64,000 nucleotides of DNA from Qipengyuania gaetbuli (GCF_020524765.1 NZ_JAIVLR010000002.1:460501-524500), one strand, 5' to 3'; counted from the stretch's first letter, positions 28,130 to 37,450 are shown. Made by a program: numbers and translations. Notes: generated by a model from the letters alone, not told the origin.

Positions 28130-28569
28130 CCCGGGTGGATTTCTATCAGCTCAGCCGTGACCCCGTCGACGTGACCGTGGTCAAGCTGGCGGGCAAGGTC
28201 ATGCAGGCCGGCGAGCGGCTGCTGGTAGTCGCCGCGGATCCCGCGCTACGCGAAAGGCTGGGTAACGCCTTGTGGGCAAAGGGCGGCGGCACTTTCTTCG
28301 CCAATGGCCCGGCCGATGCGCCCCATGCCGCGCGCCAGCCGATCCTCGTGTCCGACGGCTGCGCTGCGCCGAACGAAGCCTCCATGGCGATCCTTGCCGA
28401 TGGTGTCTGGCGGGAAGAGGCGAGTGCCTTCGCGCGCGTCATGCTGCTGTTCGACGAGGCCGCGACAGAAGCGGCGCGCAATCTTTGGCGCGAGCTTGCC
28501 CCGCGCGAGGATATCGACAACCGGATCTTCAAGCAGACCCCCGAAGGCGGCTGGCGCGAGGGGCGCTGA
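28126..28569 (+). CDS. holC: DNA polymerase III chi subunit
   Basis: Clamp-loader accessory subunit that contacts SSB. About 147 residues, recognised by the start [12 protein letters not shown], the central [22 protein letters not shown] and the C-terminal [29 protein letters not shown]. The start at 28126 overlaps the DUF2256 stop. Chi subunits are poorly conserved, so the neighbouring pepA adds weight. There is no holD in the window, as expected for alphaproteobacteria. Confidence 0.9.
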   Translation: MTRVDFYQLSRDPVDVTVVKLAGKVMQAGERLLVVAADPALRERLGNALWAKGGGTFFANGPADAPHAARQPILVSDGCAAPNEASMAILADGVWREEASAFARVMLLFDEAATEAARNLWRELAPREDIDNRIFKQTPEGGWREGR

Positions 28570-28611
28570 GGCGCGCAGGAACACAAGCGCCCCACGCCCG
28601 TCATCAGGTGT

Positions 28612-29133
28612 ATGGGGCGATTCCTGATACCTGCGGCAATGGCTGCCATGCTGATCTCCGCTTGCGAGAGCGAAGACGGTGCGACACGTACAGAGGAAGA
28701 CCCTTCCGCTGTGGCAGATGCCAGCGGCAGCTACACGGTCGACCGCGAGACGGGCGAGGTCCGCGCCACGCACACCGATGCCCAGGGTGTGACCACGACC
28801 CTTGCCGCAGGCGAAAGGGTCGATCCGGGGCTTCCCGCACCCTTCGCACTGCCGCGCGGTGCGACGGTCATTCGCGCAACCCGCGTCGAGCAGGGCGAGG
28901 GCAGGCTGGTCACCGTCGAATTCACCAGCGACATGGAAGCGGCGGAACTGACGGACTTCTACCGTAAACTCGCGAAGTCGAGTGGTTTCGATCTCACGTC
29001 CGACCTTCCCGGCGAGTCAGGCGCAATCCTCGCCGGCCGCAAAACGGCAGGCGCCATGACGTTTACGCTCCAGGCCAAGCCGCAGGATTCGGGGACCGAT
29101 GCGCAGATCACCGTCGGGCAGGGCATCGGCTAA
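28612..29133 (+). CDS. Lipoprotein, unknown function
   Basis: 173 residues with a signal ending in LISAC (lipobox, Cys18), an acidic linker, and a C-terminal soluble domain of about 95 residues. The domain pattern ATVIRATRVEQGEGRLVTVEFTSDMEAAELTDFYRKLAKSSGFDLTSDL looks like the small domain in which FYxxxLxxxGW follows, seen in many periplasmic lipoproteins of unknown role. It is rich in acidic residues (ADASGSYTVDRETGEVRATHTDAQG). No catalytic motif is visible. It is separated by 43 bases from holC and by 87 from ndk. Confidence 0.7.
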   Translation: MGRFLIPAAMAAMLISACESEDGATRTEEDPSAVADASGSYTVDRETGEVRATHTDAQGVTTTLAAGERVDPGLPAPFALPRGATVIRATRVEQGEGRLVTVEFTSDMEAAELTDFYRKLAKSSGFDLTSDLPGESGAILAGRKTAGAMTFTLQAKPQDSGTDAQITVGQGIG

Positions 29134-29220
29134 CAAGCTTGCCCGCGCGCCCTCCCGGCGCTAGGGGCGCGCGCGAGAACTCTCTCCCCCATAAAAGACA
29201 CTTCGCAAGGAACACACATC

Positions 29221-29643
29221 ATGGCGGTTACCCGCACCTTTTCGATCATCAAGCCCGATGCCACCCGCCGCAACCTGACCGGCGCGGTCACCAAGATGCT
29301 GGAAGACGCCGGCCTGCGCGTCGTTGCTTCCAAGCGCATCCACATGACCCGCGAACAGGCCGAAGGCTTCTACGCGGTCCACAAGGAACGCCCCTTCTTC
29401 GGTGAACTGGTCGACTTCATGATCTCTGGTCCGGTCGTCGTGCAGGTCCTCGAAGGCGAAGACGCCGTGAAGCGCAACCGCGACGTGATGGGCGCCACCA
29501 ACCCGGCCGATGCCGACGAAGGCACCATCCGCAAGACCTACGCCGAATCGATCGAAGCGAACTCGGTCCACGGTTCGGACAGCGACGAAAACGCCAAGAT
29601 CGAAATCGACTTCTTCTTCAACGAAGACGAAATCGTCGGCTAA
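29221..29643 (+). CDS. ndk: Nucleoside diphosphate kinase
   Basis: Transfers the gamma phosphate of ATP to NDPs by a phospho-histidine intermediate. 140 residues. [14 protein letters not shown] at the N-terminus, [15 protein letters not shown], and the active-site His in [12 protein letters not shown] are all canonical. A-rich leader with AAGGA 12 bases before the ATG. A long perfect hairpin follows the stop. Confidence 0.98.
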   Translation: MAVTRTFSIIKPDATRRNLTGAVTKMLEDAGLRVVASKRIHMTREQAEGFYAVHKERPFFGELVDFMISGPVVVQVLEGEDAVKRNRDVMGATNPADADEGTIRKTYAESIEANSVHGSDSDENAKIEIDFFFNEDEIVG

Positions 29644-29694
29644 CATTTGTTGGCTTTCGGGGAGATCATCCCCGGGGACTCTGACGAGTTAGGT

Positions 29695-29728
29695 AACGGG
29701 CGCATCCTCTGGTAGGATTGCGCCCGTT
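29695..29728 (+). terminator. Hairpin after ndk, ending at the next start codon
   Basis: AACGGGCGCA-TCCT pairs with AGGA-T-TGCGCCCGTT around a 5-base loop (14 pairs, one bulge). It has no T-tract and stops exactly at the ATG of the next gene, so it may serve as terminator for ndk or as a translational brake on the NTF2-like gene. Confidence 0.6.
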
Positions 29729-30169
29729 ATGATTCCCGCGATTCTCCCCTCTACCCGGGAGCGCAGGCGTCACGTGCGCGCCGTGCAAAGCTTTCGGGAT
29801 GCCCTCAACCGGCGAGACATGGATGCCGTGCGCAGCCATGTGGCGCCGGGGATCGTGGTGTGCGACCAGTCGGGACACCGGATCGAGGGGCGGGAGCGGT
29901 ACCTCGCCATGCAGGATTCGTTTCTGAAAGCGGCGGGGTATCCGACCATCATTCTGGATTCGGTCGAGCCCAATCGGGACGAGGTCCTGGTCCGTGGCCA
30001 TGTCGAAGGCGGGGATCACCGCGTCAACGGCACCATCATGTGGCGCGTCAGTTTCGAGGGGACTTCGATCTCGCAGATCGAGATCACGCGGAATGCCGAC
30101 GGTATCAGCCTGCCGCGTTTCGCATCAGTGTTCAGGAAGAGGGAAGAGCGGGCGACCAGCTTCGCCTGA
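29729..30169 (+). CDS. NTF2/SnoaL-like protein, first copy
   Basis: 146 residues, cytoplasmic, no signal peptide. It has the cone-fold pattern of SnoaL-like proteins: an N-terminal helix (RAVQSFRDALNRRDMDAVRSHVAPGIVVCDQSGHRIEGRERY), then strands ending TIMWRVSFEGTSISQIEITRN. No catalytic residues can be assigned, since the fold is used for many purposes. The ATG lies right after the ndk hairpin, and an in-frame GTG at 29774 is possible; homology with the following gene favours the longer form. The following gene is a paralogue. Confidence 0.75.
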   Translation: MIPAILPSTRERRRHVRAVQSFRDALNRRDMDAVRSHVAPGIVVCDQSGHRIEGRERYLAMQDSFLKAAGYPTIILDSVEPNRDEVLVRGHVEGGDHRVNGTIMWRVSFEGTSISQIEITRNADGISLPRFASVFRKREERATSFA

Positions 30170-30193
30170 GATTACAACGGCCGGGGGGCAAAG

Positions 30194-30592
30194 GTGTTAG
30201 GGACCATTCGCAAGAAGCGCAGCGCAAGGGCTCTGGTCGATGCCTTCAACCGGCACGACGCGTCCGCCGTGGTCGCTTCTGTCACACCTGATTGCCGCTT
30301 CATCGACAGTGCCGGCGGCTGCATTGAGGGGCATGACGCGATCCGCAACGCAACCTTGCAATTCATGCAGATGGAGCCGGAGTTCGAAATTCTCTTGGAG
30401 TCTTCCTCGGTCGTGGAGGACGAGGTGCTGATGCGCGGTACTACGAAAGCTACGGATCCCCTCGTGGCAAAGGACCGCCTGTGGCGAGCGAAGATCAGGG
30501 AAGGTCTCGTGTGCGAATGGCAGAGCTTTTGCGACGGCGAGGCGCGAAGGCTGGCGCGAATGCTGGCGCCCGAACACGCGCGGGCTTATTGA
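30194..30592 (+). CDS. NTF2/SnoaL-like protein, second copy
   Basis: 132 residues, starting with GTG at 30194 after a GGGGGG stretch. Alignment by eye to the preceding protein: RxRR..RA.VxxF..A.NRxDxxAV.....P......S.G..IEGxxxx and a similar distance to a VEDEVLMRG/RDEVLVRG strand. The duplication is therefore a tandem pair 24 bases apart, with divergent C-termini (this one ends CDGEARRLARMLAPEHARAY). Function is unknown. It is convergent with the membrane protein gene at 30593, with no gap. Confidence 0.75.
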   Translation: MLGTIRKKRSARALVDAFNRHDASAVVASVTPDCRFIDSAGGCIEGHDAIRNATLQFMQMEPEFEILLESSSVVEDEVLMRGTTKATDPLVAKDRLWRAKIREGLVCEWQSFCDGEARRLARMLAPEHARAY

Positions 30593-30802
30593 TTACTCGC
30601 TCACGTCGTTCCCGCTGCGCTTGGCCAGCCAGCGCCCGACCAGGAACCTCAGCGCATGCGCGCCGGCGAACGCGCCCGCGACGACCAGCACTGCCTGCAG
30701 CGGGTCCACTTCTTCCTCGAAACCTGCATCGCCCTTGACCGCGATCATCACCAGTGCGGCCGCTGCGAGGATGAAGAAGAGATAAGGGGTGATGCGCTGC
30801 AT
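30593..30802 (-). CDS. Small membrane protein, unknown function
   Basis: About 69 residues with two hydrophobic segments, ITPYLFFILAAAALVMIAV (3-21) and LQAVLVVAGAFAGAHALRFLVG (36-57), and a basic tail. The ATG at 30802 follows GAGGA and shares one base with the stop of the upstream PurN-YjbR gene (TGATG), so it is the last gene of purM-purN. Conserved in sequence type with other two-helix proteins but I do not recognise a family. Confidence 0.75.
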   Translation of the reverse strand: MQRITPYLFFILAAAALVMIAVKGDAGFEEEVDPLQAVLVVAGAFAGAHALRFLVGRWLAKRSGNDVSE

Positions 30803-31767
30803 CAGAAATCCTCTGCCGCGTTGATCAGCTTGGCCAGCCTCGCAGGGGCGACGCTGCGCCAGCTGCGCTCGAGCCATTCGGCGACGTGGTCCCAGTCGAT
30901 GCCCGGCCGGTTGAGGATCACGCCGATCCAGCCGCTGGCACCGTAGTAAGCCGGTTTGAAATAGGCATGGGGCTGGGCTTCGACGAGATCGAGCAGTTCG
31001 TCCATGCTCCCCGTTTTCACCAGCAGCGCGATGTGTTCCGAACCGTGGTGCTGGTCGTTGAAATAGGCGAAATACTTGCCCGACTTCTCGCTGCCCGCAC
31101 GCCAGCCGGGTGATCCGTGGCTTTCGCGCTCGTGTGCCTCGGGCAGGGAGAGAGCGAGGGCGCGGACCTTTCCCAGCAGATAGTGCGGATCGCTTCCGCG
31201 CGAGACGTAATCGGACAAGACGCGCGGGTAGAGCTGGTGCTCGGCGAAGCGGACCCGTTCCGCGAGGCTGTCCGCAGTCTCGCCAGCACGGATCGCGACG
31301 GACAGGCTGCCCAGAACCTCGCCTGCGTCGAGTTCCTCAGTCACCAGATGGACCGACACGCCGCCATGGCTGTCACCGGCCTCGATTGCGCGCGCATGGG
31401 TGTCGAGACCGGGATATTTCGGGAGCAGCGAAGGGTGGATGTTCAGCATCCGGCCCTGCCAGCGGCACACGAATTCAGGGCTGAGGATGCGCATGTATCC
31501 GGCGAGAACGATATATTGCGCGCCCGCCTCCTTCGCGGCTTTCTCCATGACGGCATCGTGGTCCGCGCGCGTCATGCCGCGGTGGGAAAGGGCAAAGGTC
31601 GGCACGCCCTCGGCCGAGGCAAGCATAAGCCCTTCCGCATCGGGATCGTTGGCTGCGACGAGGCAGACCTCGTAAGCACTGTCCGGCAAAAGGCTCGCAT
31701 AGAGCAACGCGGCCATGTTGCTGCCGCGCCCTGAGATGAAAATCGCGACCTTCGCCTTGTCAGCCAA
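30802..31767 (-). CDS. purN: Phosphoribosylglycinamide formyltransferase fused to a MmcQ/YjbR domain
   Basis: Third step of purine synthesis (GAR to FGAR, with 10-formyl-THF). PurN occupies about residues 1-190, with [12 protein letters not shown], the catalytic NIHPSLLP (Asn109, His111), [19 protein letters not shown] (Asp147), and [12 protein letters not shown]. It continues without a stop into about 125 residues of MmcQ/YjbR type ([19 protein letters not shown] ... [20 protein letters not shown] ... [17 protein letters not shown]), which normally stands alone. The start is a TTG at 31767 preceded by GGGAGG, overlapping the purM stop; ATG/GTG starts in frame are absent. Fusion is seen directly; the YjbR part may bind DNA or a ligand, and its role here is unknown. 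Confidence 0.85.
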   Translation of the reverse strand: MADKAKVAIFISGRGSNMAALLYASLLPDSAYEVCLVAANDPDAEGLMLASAEGVPTFALSHRGMTRADHDAVMEKAAKEAGAQYIVLAGYMRILSPEFVCRWQGRMLNIHPSLLPKYPGLDTHARAIEAGDSHGGVSVHLVTEELDAGEVLGSLSVAIRAGETADSLAERVRFAEHQLYPRVLSDYVSRGSDPHYLLGKVRALALSLPEAHERESHGSPGWRAGSEKSGKYFAYFNDQHHGSEHIALLVKTGSMDELLDLVEAQPHAYFKPAYYGASGWIGVILNRPGIDWDHVAEWLERSWRSVAPARLAKLINAAEDF

Positions 31768-32857
31768 GGTGCACGGCCTCCCAGTCGGACTTGCCGGACC
31801 AGGTGCCCTGTGACCCGCGCACGGTGCAGCCCTTCTGGCCTTCGACGATGCGGCCAACCGCGAGCACGGTTTCGCCGGCCTCTTCGAGGCGCGAACGGAC
31901 GATTTCGACATTGGCCGGATCGACTGCCAGGACCATGCCGACACCGCAGTTGAAAGTGCGCGCCATTTCGGCCGGCTCGATATTCCCCTGTGCCTGCAGG
32001 AACGCCATCAGCCCAGGCTGCTCCCAGCCATCGGCATCGACTTCGGCATGAGCGCCTGCTGGCAGGACGCGCGGGATATTTTCCAGCAGGCCGCCACCGG
32101 TGATGTGCGCCATCGCGTCGACTAGCCCGTCGCGCACGATCGGTAGCAGAGTCTTCACATAGATGCGGGTCGGCTCGAGCAATGTCTCGGCCAGAAGGCG
32201 GTCCTGGTCGAACAGGGCAGGTCGGTCGAGCTTCCAGCCTTTGTCGACCGCAAGGCGGCGGACCAGCGAGAAGCCGTTCGAATGGACACCCGAACTGGCA
32301 AGCCCGAGCAAGATGTGGCCGGGCGCCACGCGCTCACCGGTCAGTTGTTCGCCGCGTTCCACCGCACCGACACAGAAACCGGCAAGGTCGTAATCGCCTG
32401 CCGCATACATACCCGGCATTTCGGCAGTTTCCCCGCCGATCAGCGCGCATCCGGCCTGCTTGCAGCCTTCGGCGATGCCCGCGATGACGCGTTCGGCGAT
32501 GCCGTTCTCCAGCTTGCCGGTGGCGAAGTAGTCGAGGAAAAACAGCGGCTCTGCGCCCTGAACGATCAGATCGTTCACGCACATTGCGACGAGATCGATG
32601 CCGACCGTGTCATGCCGGTTCGTGTCGATCGCCAGCTTCAGCTTGGTGCCCACACCGTCATTGCCGGCGACCAGCAAGGGGTCCTTGTATCCGGCCGCGT
32701 TGGGGTCGAAAAAGCCCCCGAAACCGCCGATTTCGCCGTCCGTGCCGGGGCGCATGGTCGCCTTGACCAGCGGGCCGATCGCCTTGACGAGCGCATTGCC
32801 CGCATCGATCGAAACGCCGGCTTGTTCGTAGGTATAGGACTGGTTGTCGCTGCTCAT
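31760..32857 (-). CDS. purM: Phosphoribosylformylglycinamidine cyclo-ligase
   Basis: AIR synthetase: ATP-dependent closure of FGAM to aminoimidazole ribonucleotide. About 365 residues. Typical segments: [39 protein letters not shown] (with the P-loop-like GVGTK), [41 protein letters not shown], and [16 protein letters not shown]. The ATG at 32857 is set by AAGGGGGC ten bases upstream. It precedes the purN fusion, overlapping it, so purM-purN are coupled. Divergent from the DUF2066-like gene. Confidence 0.98.
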   Translation of the reverse strand: MSSDNQSYTYEQAGVSIDAGNALVKAIGPLVKATMRPGTDGEIGGFGGFFDPNAAGYKDPLLVAGNDGVGTKLKLAIDTNRHDTVGIDLVAMCVNDLIVQGAEPLFFLDYFATGKLENGIAERVIAGIAEGCKQAGCALIGGETAEMPGMYAAGDYDLAGFCVGAVERGEQLTGERVAPGHILLGLASSGVHSNGFSLVRRLAVDKGWKLDRPALFDQDRLLAETLLEPTRIYVKTLLPIVRDGLVDAMAHITGGGLLENIPRVLPAGAHAEVDADGWEQPGLMAFLQAQGNIEPAEMARTFNCGVGMVLAVDPANVEIVRSRLEEAGETVLAVGRIVEGQKGCTVRGSQGTWSGKSDWEAVHLG

Positions 32858-32926
32858 GTTTGCCCCCTTGCGCATTCGCGCTTGGATTTCCAGAAGCGAT
32901 TGGGCAAAAGGCGCGCTGTTTTCCCC

Positions 32927-34198
32927 ATGCGGCACCTTTTTTCCCTTTCCCGACCCAAGCGCCTCGCGCTCGTTGCATCCGGACTGGCCATGGCTGGCGG
33001 TGCCGGCTGGCTTGCGCTCGCCCAAGTGGGCGGCGAGCGCGGTATCGCGCCGATCGCTGCTTCCAGCGACATAGAGGTTCTTGGCATCGAGGTCGATGTG
33101 AAGGCCGATACGGGCCTCGAAGCGCGCGACAAGGCGTGGGTAGAGGCGCAGGTGAAGGCCTGGGAAAAGATCGACGGGCCCAAGCTGCCGGATTCGGAAA
33201 TCGCAAGCCTCGTCTCCGCCATCGTGGTCCAGCGTGAACGCCTCGGCCCCAAGCGCTACATCGCGACGCTAGGCGTGGTCTTCGACCGTGCCCGGGCTTC
33301 GCGTTACCTCGGTACAGAGGGGCAGGCCCAGCGCAGTGCGCCGATGCTGCTGCTGCCGGTCACCATGTCCGGCGGTACGGCCATGGTCTACGAACAGCGC
33401 AATCCGTGGCAGCGCGCCTGGGCCGAGTACCAGGCCGGGGCGAGCCGGATAAACTACGTCCGTCCCGCCGGCGCAGGCGGGGATTCGCTGCTGCTGACCT
33501 ATGGCCAGACCGGCCGCCGCAGCCGCGTGTGGTGGCGCGACATCCTCGACGATTTCGGGGCGGCCGACGTGCTGATTCCGATCGCGGACCTTCATTACAC
33601 CTTCCCCGGCGGGCCGGTGGAAGGGCGCTTCACGGCGCGGCACGGCCCGGACAGCGAATTCCTCGCTTCGTTCGAGCTGCGCGCGGACAGTCCCGAACAG
33701 CTGCCCCAGATGCTTGCGCAGGCGGTTACTCGCTTCGATGCAATCTTTGCCCGCGCCCTGGCCGACGGCACGCTGAAGCCCGACCCGACGCTCAATATCG
33801 GCATGGGCGACCTCGATCCGCGCATCGCGCGTCTCGTCGAACTCGGCCGGCGCCTGAAGGCGCAGGATGCCGTAGCCGAACAGCGAAGCGAGGTTCCGAC
33901 GGAAGAAAGCGACGGAACCATCACCGCCGCGCCTATCAACACGCCCCCGCCGGAAGGCTCGGTCGCGCTCTATACCGTGCAGGTGGTCACGCCCGATGCG
34001 CCTTCGTTCGACGATGCCATGGCGGGCATTCGCGGCGGCAACGGCGTTCGCGCTATCGGCGTGCGCAGCACCGCTATCGGCGGCACCACTGTCCTCACTG
34101 TCAGCTACGCCGGATCGATCGGCCAGCTGGCGCAGGCCCTTCGCGACCGCGGTTTCACGGTCCGACAGGGGAGCAACGCGCTGCTTATCAGCCGTTGA
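32927..34198 (+). CDS. DUF2066-like secreted or membrane-anchored protein
   Basis: About 423 residues. N-terminal signal or anchor ([21 protein letters not shown], about 11-32), then a domain with [28 protein letters not shown] ... [20 protein letters not shown], a pattern like the DUF2066 family that neighbours purMN and hda in Pseudomonas. C-terminal regions include [30 protein letters not shown] and [24 protein letters not shown], resembling a ligand-binding ferredoxin-like fold. The placement between purM and hda is the main support; domain calls are inference. The ATG at 32927 is inside a poor ribosome-binding context. Confidence 0.65.
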   Translation: MRHLFSLSRPKRLALVASGLAMAGGAGWLALAQVGGERGIAPIAASSDIEVLGIEVDVKADTGLEARDKAWVEAQVKAWEKIDGPKLPDSEIASLVSAIVVQRERLGPKRYIATLGVVFDRARASRYLGTEGQAQRSAPMLLLPVTMSGGTAMVYEQRNPWQRAWAEYQAGASRINYVRPAGAGGDSLLLTYGQTGRRSRVWWRDILDDFGAADVLIPIADLHYTFPGGPVEGRFTARHGPDSEFLASFELRADSPEQLPQMLAQAVTRFDAIFARALADGTLKPDPTLNIGMGDLDPRIARLVELGRRLKAQDAVAEQRSEVPTEESDGTITAAPINTPPPEGSVALYTVQVVTPDAPSFDDAMAGIRGGNGVRAIGVRSTAIGGTTVLTVSYAGSIGQLAQALRDRGFTVRQGSNALLISR

Positions 34199-34214
34199 TG
34201 GACCGGGTTTTCGC

Positions 34215-34832
34215 ATGGCCCAGTCGCAAATCGCCCTTCCGCTCCTGCATCCCCGTTCCGGTGAGCCCGAACGCATAGTGATCGGTGCCGGCAATCGTTC
34301 GGTTGCCGAGGCGCTTGCAAGGGCGGAGGACTGGCCTTTCCGCACCGCCGTGCTTGCCGGGCCGCCCCGGTCGGGCAAGTCGCTTTTCGCCCGTTGGTTC
34401 GCCTCGCACACTGGCGGCGGGGCGATCGACGATGCGCAGGGCCGCGACGAGACCGAGATATTTCATGCCTGGAACCGTGCGCAAGAGGACGGCTATCCCC
34501 TGCTGCTGACAGTGGGCGAGGGCGGTTGGAACATTGCCTTGCCGGACCTGCGCAGCCGCATGGGCGCAGCCCTGCAGCTCGAGATCGGCCCGCCGGACGA
34601 TGAAATGGCCGCCGAACTCATCCTCAGCCAGGCCGCCCAGCGCGGCCTTTCGCTGGGCGAGGGCGCGCCCGCCTATCTCGTCCCGCGCATGGAGCGGTCT
34701 TACGCGGCAATCGAGCGGATCGTGGCCGAGATCGACCGTTTGAGCCTTGAACGGATGGCGCCCGCTACCATGTCGATATGGCGCGATGCGCTGGAAGCCG
34801 TGCAGGGCCCCGAGCAGGGCCGCTTGCTTTAA
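34215..34832 (+). CDS. hda: Hda-type DnaA regulatory inactivator (AAA+ protein)
   Basis: Regulates initiation by promoting ATP hydrolysis on DnaA with the beta clamp. About 205 residues: an N-terminal clamp-binding-like QIALPLL, P-loop AGPPRSGKS, a DnaA-like second half with LPDLRSRMGAALQLEIGPPDDEMAAELILSQAAQRGLSL, and sensor region RMERSYAAIERIVAEIDRLSL. The family order purM/purN-DUF2066-hda seen in Pseudomonas is kept. The ATG at 34215 starts 17 bases after the preceding stop. Confidence 0.88.
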   Translation: MAQSQIALPLLHPRSGEPERIVIGAGNRSVAEALARAEDWPFRTAVLAGPPRSGKSLFARWFASHTGGGAIDDAQGRDETEIFHAWNRAQEDGYPLLLTVGEGGWNIALPDLRSRMGAALQLEIGPPDDEMAAELILSQAAQRGLSLGEGAPAYLVPRMERSYAAIERIVAEIDRLSLERMAPATMSIWRDALEAVQGPEQGRLL

Positions 34833-34859
34833 ACCGCCCTTGGTGGGAGAATTACCCCG

Positions 34860-35561
34860 ATGCTGGAACGGCTGATAGCCTATCTCGACAGCGTGAAAGC
34901 ACGCGATCCCGCACCGCGGAGCCGGTGGGAAGTCCTGCTGTATCCCGGAGTCTGGGCGCTGGCCTATCACCGCGTTGCGCACTGGCTGTTCGAGGCAGAG
35001 CTTTTCTTCCTGGCGCGACTGGTGAACCATTTCAGCCGGATGGTGACGGGGATCGATATCCATCCTGGCGCCAAGATCGGCCGCAATTTCTTCATCGATC
35101 ACGGTTTCTCTGTTATCGGCGAGACGGCCCATATCGGCGACGATGTGACGATTTATCAGTGCGTCACGCTGGGCGGTACCAATCCGGCCAACGGCAAGGG
35201 TGGCAAGCGCCACCCGACCATTTCCGATGGCGTCATCATCGGCTCTGGCGCGCAGGTCATCGGCCCGATTACCGTAGGCCGGCGTGCACGCATCGGCGCG
35301 AACGCCGTGGTCACGGACGACGTGCCCGAAGGTGCCACGATGATCGGCCTCAAGGCCCGCAGTACGCTGGTTCCGGCAGAAGACTGGCTGAAGGAATTCA
35401 TCCCCTACGGCACGCCCTGCGACGATCCATGCGCCGAAACCAGCGGTCCGGCCCGCGATTGCCTCGAGAAGCTGGAAGCCGAACTCAAGACCCTGCGCGA
35501 GGAAGTCGCAGCCCTGCGTGCCGAGCGTGAACCTGCACAGCGGAGCGGGACGGACGATTGA
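34860..35561 (+). CDS. cysE: Serine O-acetyltransferase
   Basis: First step of cysteine synthesis: acetyl-CoA plus serine to O-acetylserine. 233 residues. N-terminal helices (MLERLIAYLDSVKARDPAPRSRWEVLLYPGVWALAYHRVAHWLF), then a hexapeptide left-handed beta-helix with IHPGAKIGRNFFIDHGFSVIGETAHIGDDVTIYQCVTLGGT, catalytic His in IDHG, and the ending DDVPEGATMIGLKA. The C-terminal tail beyond is unusually Glu-rich, with a coiled-coil-like stretch (ELKTLREEVAALRAER), which may change feedback by cysteine, since the tail normally carries the inhibitory residues. TGATG coupling to the next gene. Confidence 0.96.
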   Translation: MLERLIAYLDSVKARDPAPRSRWEVLLYPGVWALAYHRVAHWLFEAELFFLARLVNHFSRMVTGIDIHPGAKIGRNFFIDHGFSVIGETAHIGDDVTIYQCVTLGGTNPANGKGGKRHPTISDGVIIGSGAQVIGPITVGRRARIGANAVVTDDVPEGATMIGLKARSTLVPAEDWLKEFIPYGTPCDDPCAETSGPARDCLEKLEAELKTLREEVAALRAEREPAQRSGTDD

Positions 35562-35911
35562 TGAATTTCCTCGGTGACAAGATCGTCGCCTTTCCCGGCC
35601 GCAAGCCGCTGCAAGTGGGGTTCACCCGCGAGGAACTGACCCGCATCCTCGACCTCTATGGCCGCATGGTCGCAGCCGGGCAGTGGCGCGATTATGCGAT
35701 GGATTTCAATCGCGACATGGCGAGTTTCGCAGCCTTTCGCAGGACCGCCGAACGCCCGCAGGCGCGGATCGAGAAACGGCCTGCCCTGCGCGCCAAGCAG
35801 GGCATGTGGACGCTCTATGGCGAGCACGGACAGATCCTGAAGCGCGGCCACGAGTTGGCCGGGGTCATGGCACCGGTCGAGCGGCGGCTTTTGAAAGCGG
35901 TCGACGACTAG
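35561..35911 (+). CDS. DUF2794 family protein
   Basis: About 116 residues. The alphaproteobacterial DUF2794 pattern is visible: FTREELTRILDLYGRMVAAGQWRDYAMDF ... AFRRTAERPQARIEKRPALRAKQGMWTLYGEHGQILKRGHEL. Cytoplasmic, with no TM segment. Its start overlaps the cysE stop (TGATG), so it is co-transcribed with cysE. Function is not known. Confidence 0.85.
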   Translation: MNFLGDKIVAFPGRKPLQVGFTREELTRILDLYGRMVAAGQWRDYAMDFNRDMASFAAFRRTAERPQARIEKRPALRAKQGMWTLYGEHGQILKRGHELAGVMAPVERRLLKAVDD

Positions 35912-35930
35912 GGGCGCCGCGCGCGGACCG

Positions 35931-36320
35931 TCACCTGCGATAGAGAAACGCTGTGGTGATGATCGAAGGGAAGATCAGGCCCTTGAGATAGGAAAGCGGG
36001 TGACGCCCGACGGTGAAATCGGCGGTGACGGGGCCGAAATGTGCCCAGTAGTGCGTTGCGATCAGACATCCGATGCTCAGCCACATCATCCAGAGAGCGA
36101 AACGCTTCCCGAGCAGGACGAGGGACAGGCTGACGATGATCGCGGCCCGCAACACGCCTTGTATGCCATTGTAGAGCGGGCCGCTGGCCGGATCGTGCGA
36201 GTTGCTGAAATCGACCAGCATCGTCGTGTGATAGAAAATCAGCAGACCGGCGAGCACGAGGATCACAAGGCTCTGGAGCAGGCGGAGTGGTCCTTCCCTT
36301 GCGGCCGACAGGATATGCAT
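35931..36320 (-). CDS. Membrane protein, unknown function (four helices)
   Basis: About 129 residues with four hydrophobic segments: LLQSLVILVLAGLLIFYHTTMLV (14-36), GVLRAAIIVSLSLVLLG, FALWMMWLSIGCLIATHYWAHFG, and SYLKGLIFPSIITTAFLY. The ATG at 36320 is set by GGAGGG eight bases upstream; an in-frame ATG at 36467 would read through a hairpin. The upstream gene ends with a terminator hairpin, so this gene has its own promoter or reads through. No family recognised. Confidence 0.75.
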   Translation of the reverse strand: MHILSAAREGPLRLLQSLVILVLAGLLIFYHTTMLVDFSNSHDPASGPLYNGIQGVLRAAIIVSLSLVLLGKRFALWMMWLSIGCLIATHYWAHFGPVTADFTVGRHPLSYLKGLIFPSIITTAFLYRR

Positions 36321-36340
36321 TCGCTCGCCCTCCACTATTG

Positions 36341-36370
36341 GAAAAAGGCCCGCGTCGAAACGCGGGCCTT
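36341..36370 (-). terminator. Rho-independent terminator of the leftward membrane gene
   Basis: On the minus strand, an 11-base stem (AAGGCCCGCGT / ACGCGGGCCTT) with a TTCG tetraloop is followed by TTTTTCC. It lies 21 bases past the stop of the gene at 36392-37450. Confidence 0.9.
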
Positions 36371-36391
36371 GTGTTTCCAGTACCGGGCCGG

Positions 36392-37450
36392 TCAGGCCGT
36401 GGCAGGCAGCCTCGTCTTGAGGTCGGCCGGAAGGCCTTTCACCACGGCGCGGCGGATCGGGGTCCACAGTGCCGAGAGAGTCAGCAGCGCCGACCCGATG
36501 ACAAGGGCCGTTAGCGCGAAGTTCAGCTCCACCGCGCCGAATTCCCTGAACAGGAAGGTCAGGGCGATCAGCACGTAGGCGAGAGCCGAGACGAGCAGCG
36601 CACGGCGATCGACGGCAAGGGCGACGAGGCCGAAGCCGATATAGACCATCAGCACCAGCACGGCGGCAAGGGCGCCGATATTTTCGCCCTCGGTCACGCC
36701 GATCATGGCGAAGATCGGGTGGGCTATCATCGGCGCGGCAAGCAAGTGCAGCCAGAAGGCGACGTCGCTGCGGCGCGTCTCGCGGGTGGGATCGCTCATG
36801 TCCCAGCGCATGGCGAAGCCGAAGATGACGAGCCCGACCGCGAACACGAGACCGAGGATGATGTTCTCGATATTCGCCGTGTCCGGACCGATCGCCGCGA
36901 CGATCAGCGCGATGGCCGTACCTGCCAGTGCGGCGGTGCCTGCAGCAATGGTGATCGGCACCATGAACCGTTTCCAGTGCAGCCAGGCCGCACCGGCCGT
37001 GAGCAGGCCGGAACCGGCGAGCAGCAGCATGCCGAGCGTGTCGTTTGGCGCCACATCGTTCAGCGTAGCGATGATCAGGCCGACGAAGGTGAGGAATGTA
37101 CCCATCACGAATGCCAGCAGCAGGATGATGCTGGGCAGCGCCATGCGGCGCTTGGCGGTGAAGAATTCGGCCAGCATCCAGGCCGTGCCGGCAACAAGCG
37201 CCGCCGAGACGGGCGAGGGGCCGTCATTGCTCGACCAGATGGCATCGCCGATGGCCGCCATGGCAACCAGCATGATCACGACGCCGATACTGACGAAGAT
37301 GTCGTTGAAGCCGGTGATGAGGCGGAAGTGTTCCGCATCTGCCGGCACTGCATCGCGGCTGGATGCGACATGGGCGCGCAGGGCATCTGCCGCGTCCTTG
37401 CTGATCGCACCCGCCGCGACGGCGGAGTTCAAGTCTTCCTGGCTGTACAT
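36392..37450 (-). CDS. Polytopic membrane protein, DUF2157-like
   Basis: 352 residues with about ten hydrophobic helices after a soluble N-terminal stretch of about 45 residues (YSQEDLNSAVAAGAISKDAADALRAHV), a start typical of the DUF2157 group in which a short helical domain precedes membrane helices. A conserved-looking loop is FAMRWDMSDPTRETRRSDVAFWLHLLAAPM. Family assignment is tentative. It stands alone between its own promoter (37480-37508) and a strong terminator. The promoter carries a palindrome inside the spacer, so it is probably regulated. Confidence 0.75.
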   Translation of the reverse strand: MYSQEDLNSAVAAGAISKDAADALRAHVASSRDAVPADAEHFRLITGFNDIFVSIGVVIMLVAMAAIGDAIWSSNDGPSPVSAALVAGTAWMLAEFFTAKRRMALPSIILLLAFVMGTFLTFVGLIIATLNDVAPNDTLGMLLLAGSGLLTAGAAWLHWKRFMVPITIAAGTAALAGTAIALIVAAIGPDTANIENIILGLVFAVGLVIFGFAMRWDMSDPTRETRRSDVAFWLHLLAAPMIAHPIFAMIGVTEGENIGALAAVLVLMVYIGFGLVALAVDRRALLVSALAYVLIALTFLFREFGAVELNFALTALVIGSALLTLSALWTPIRRAVVKGLPADLKTRLPATA

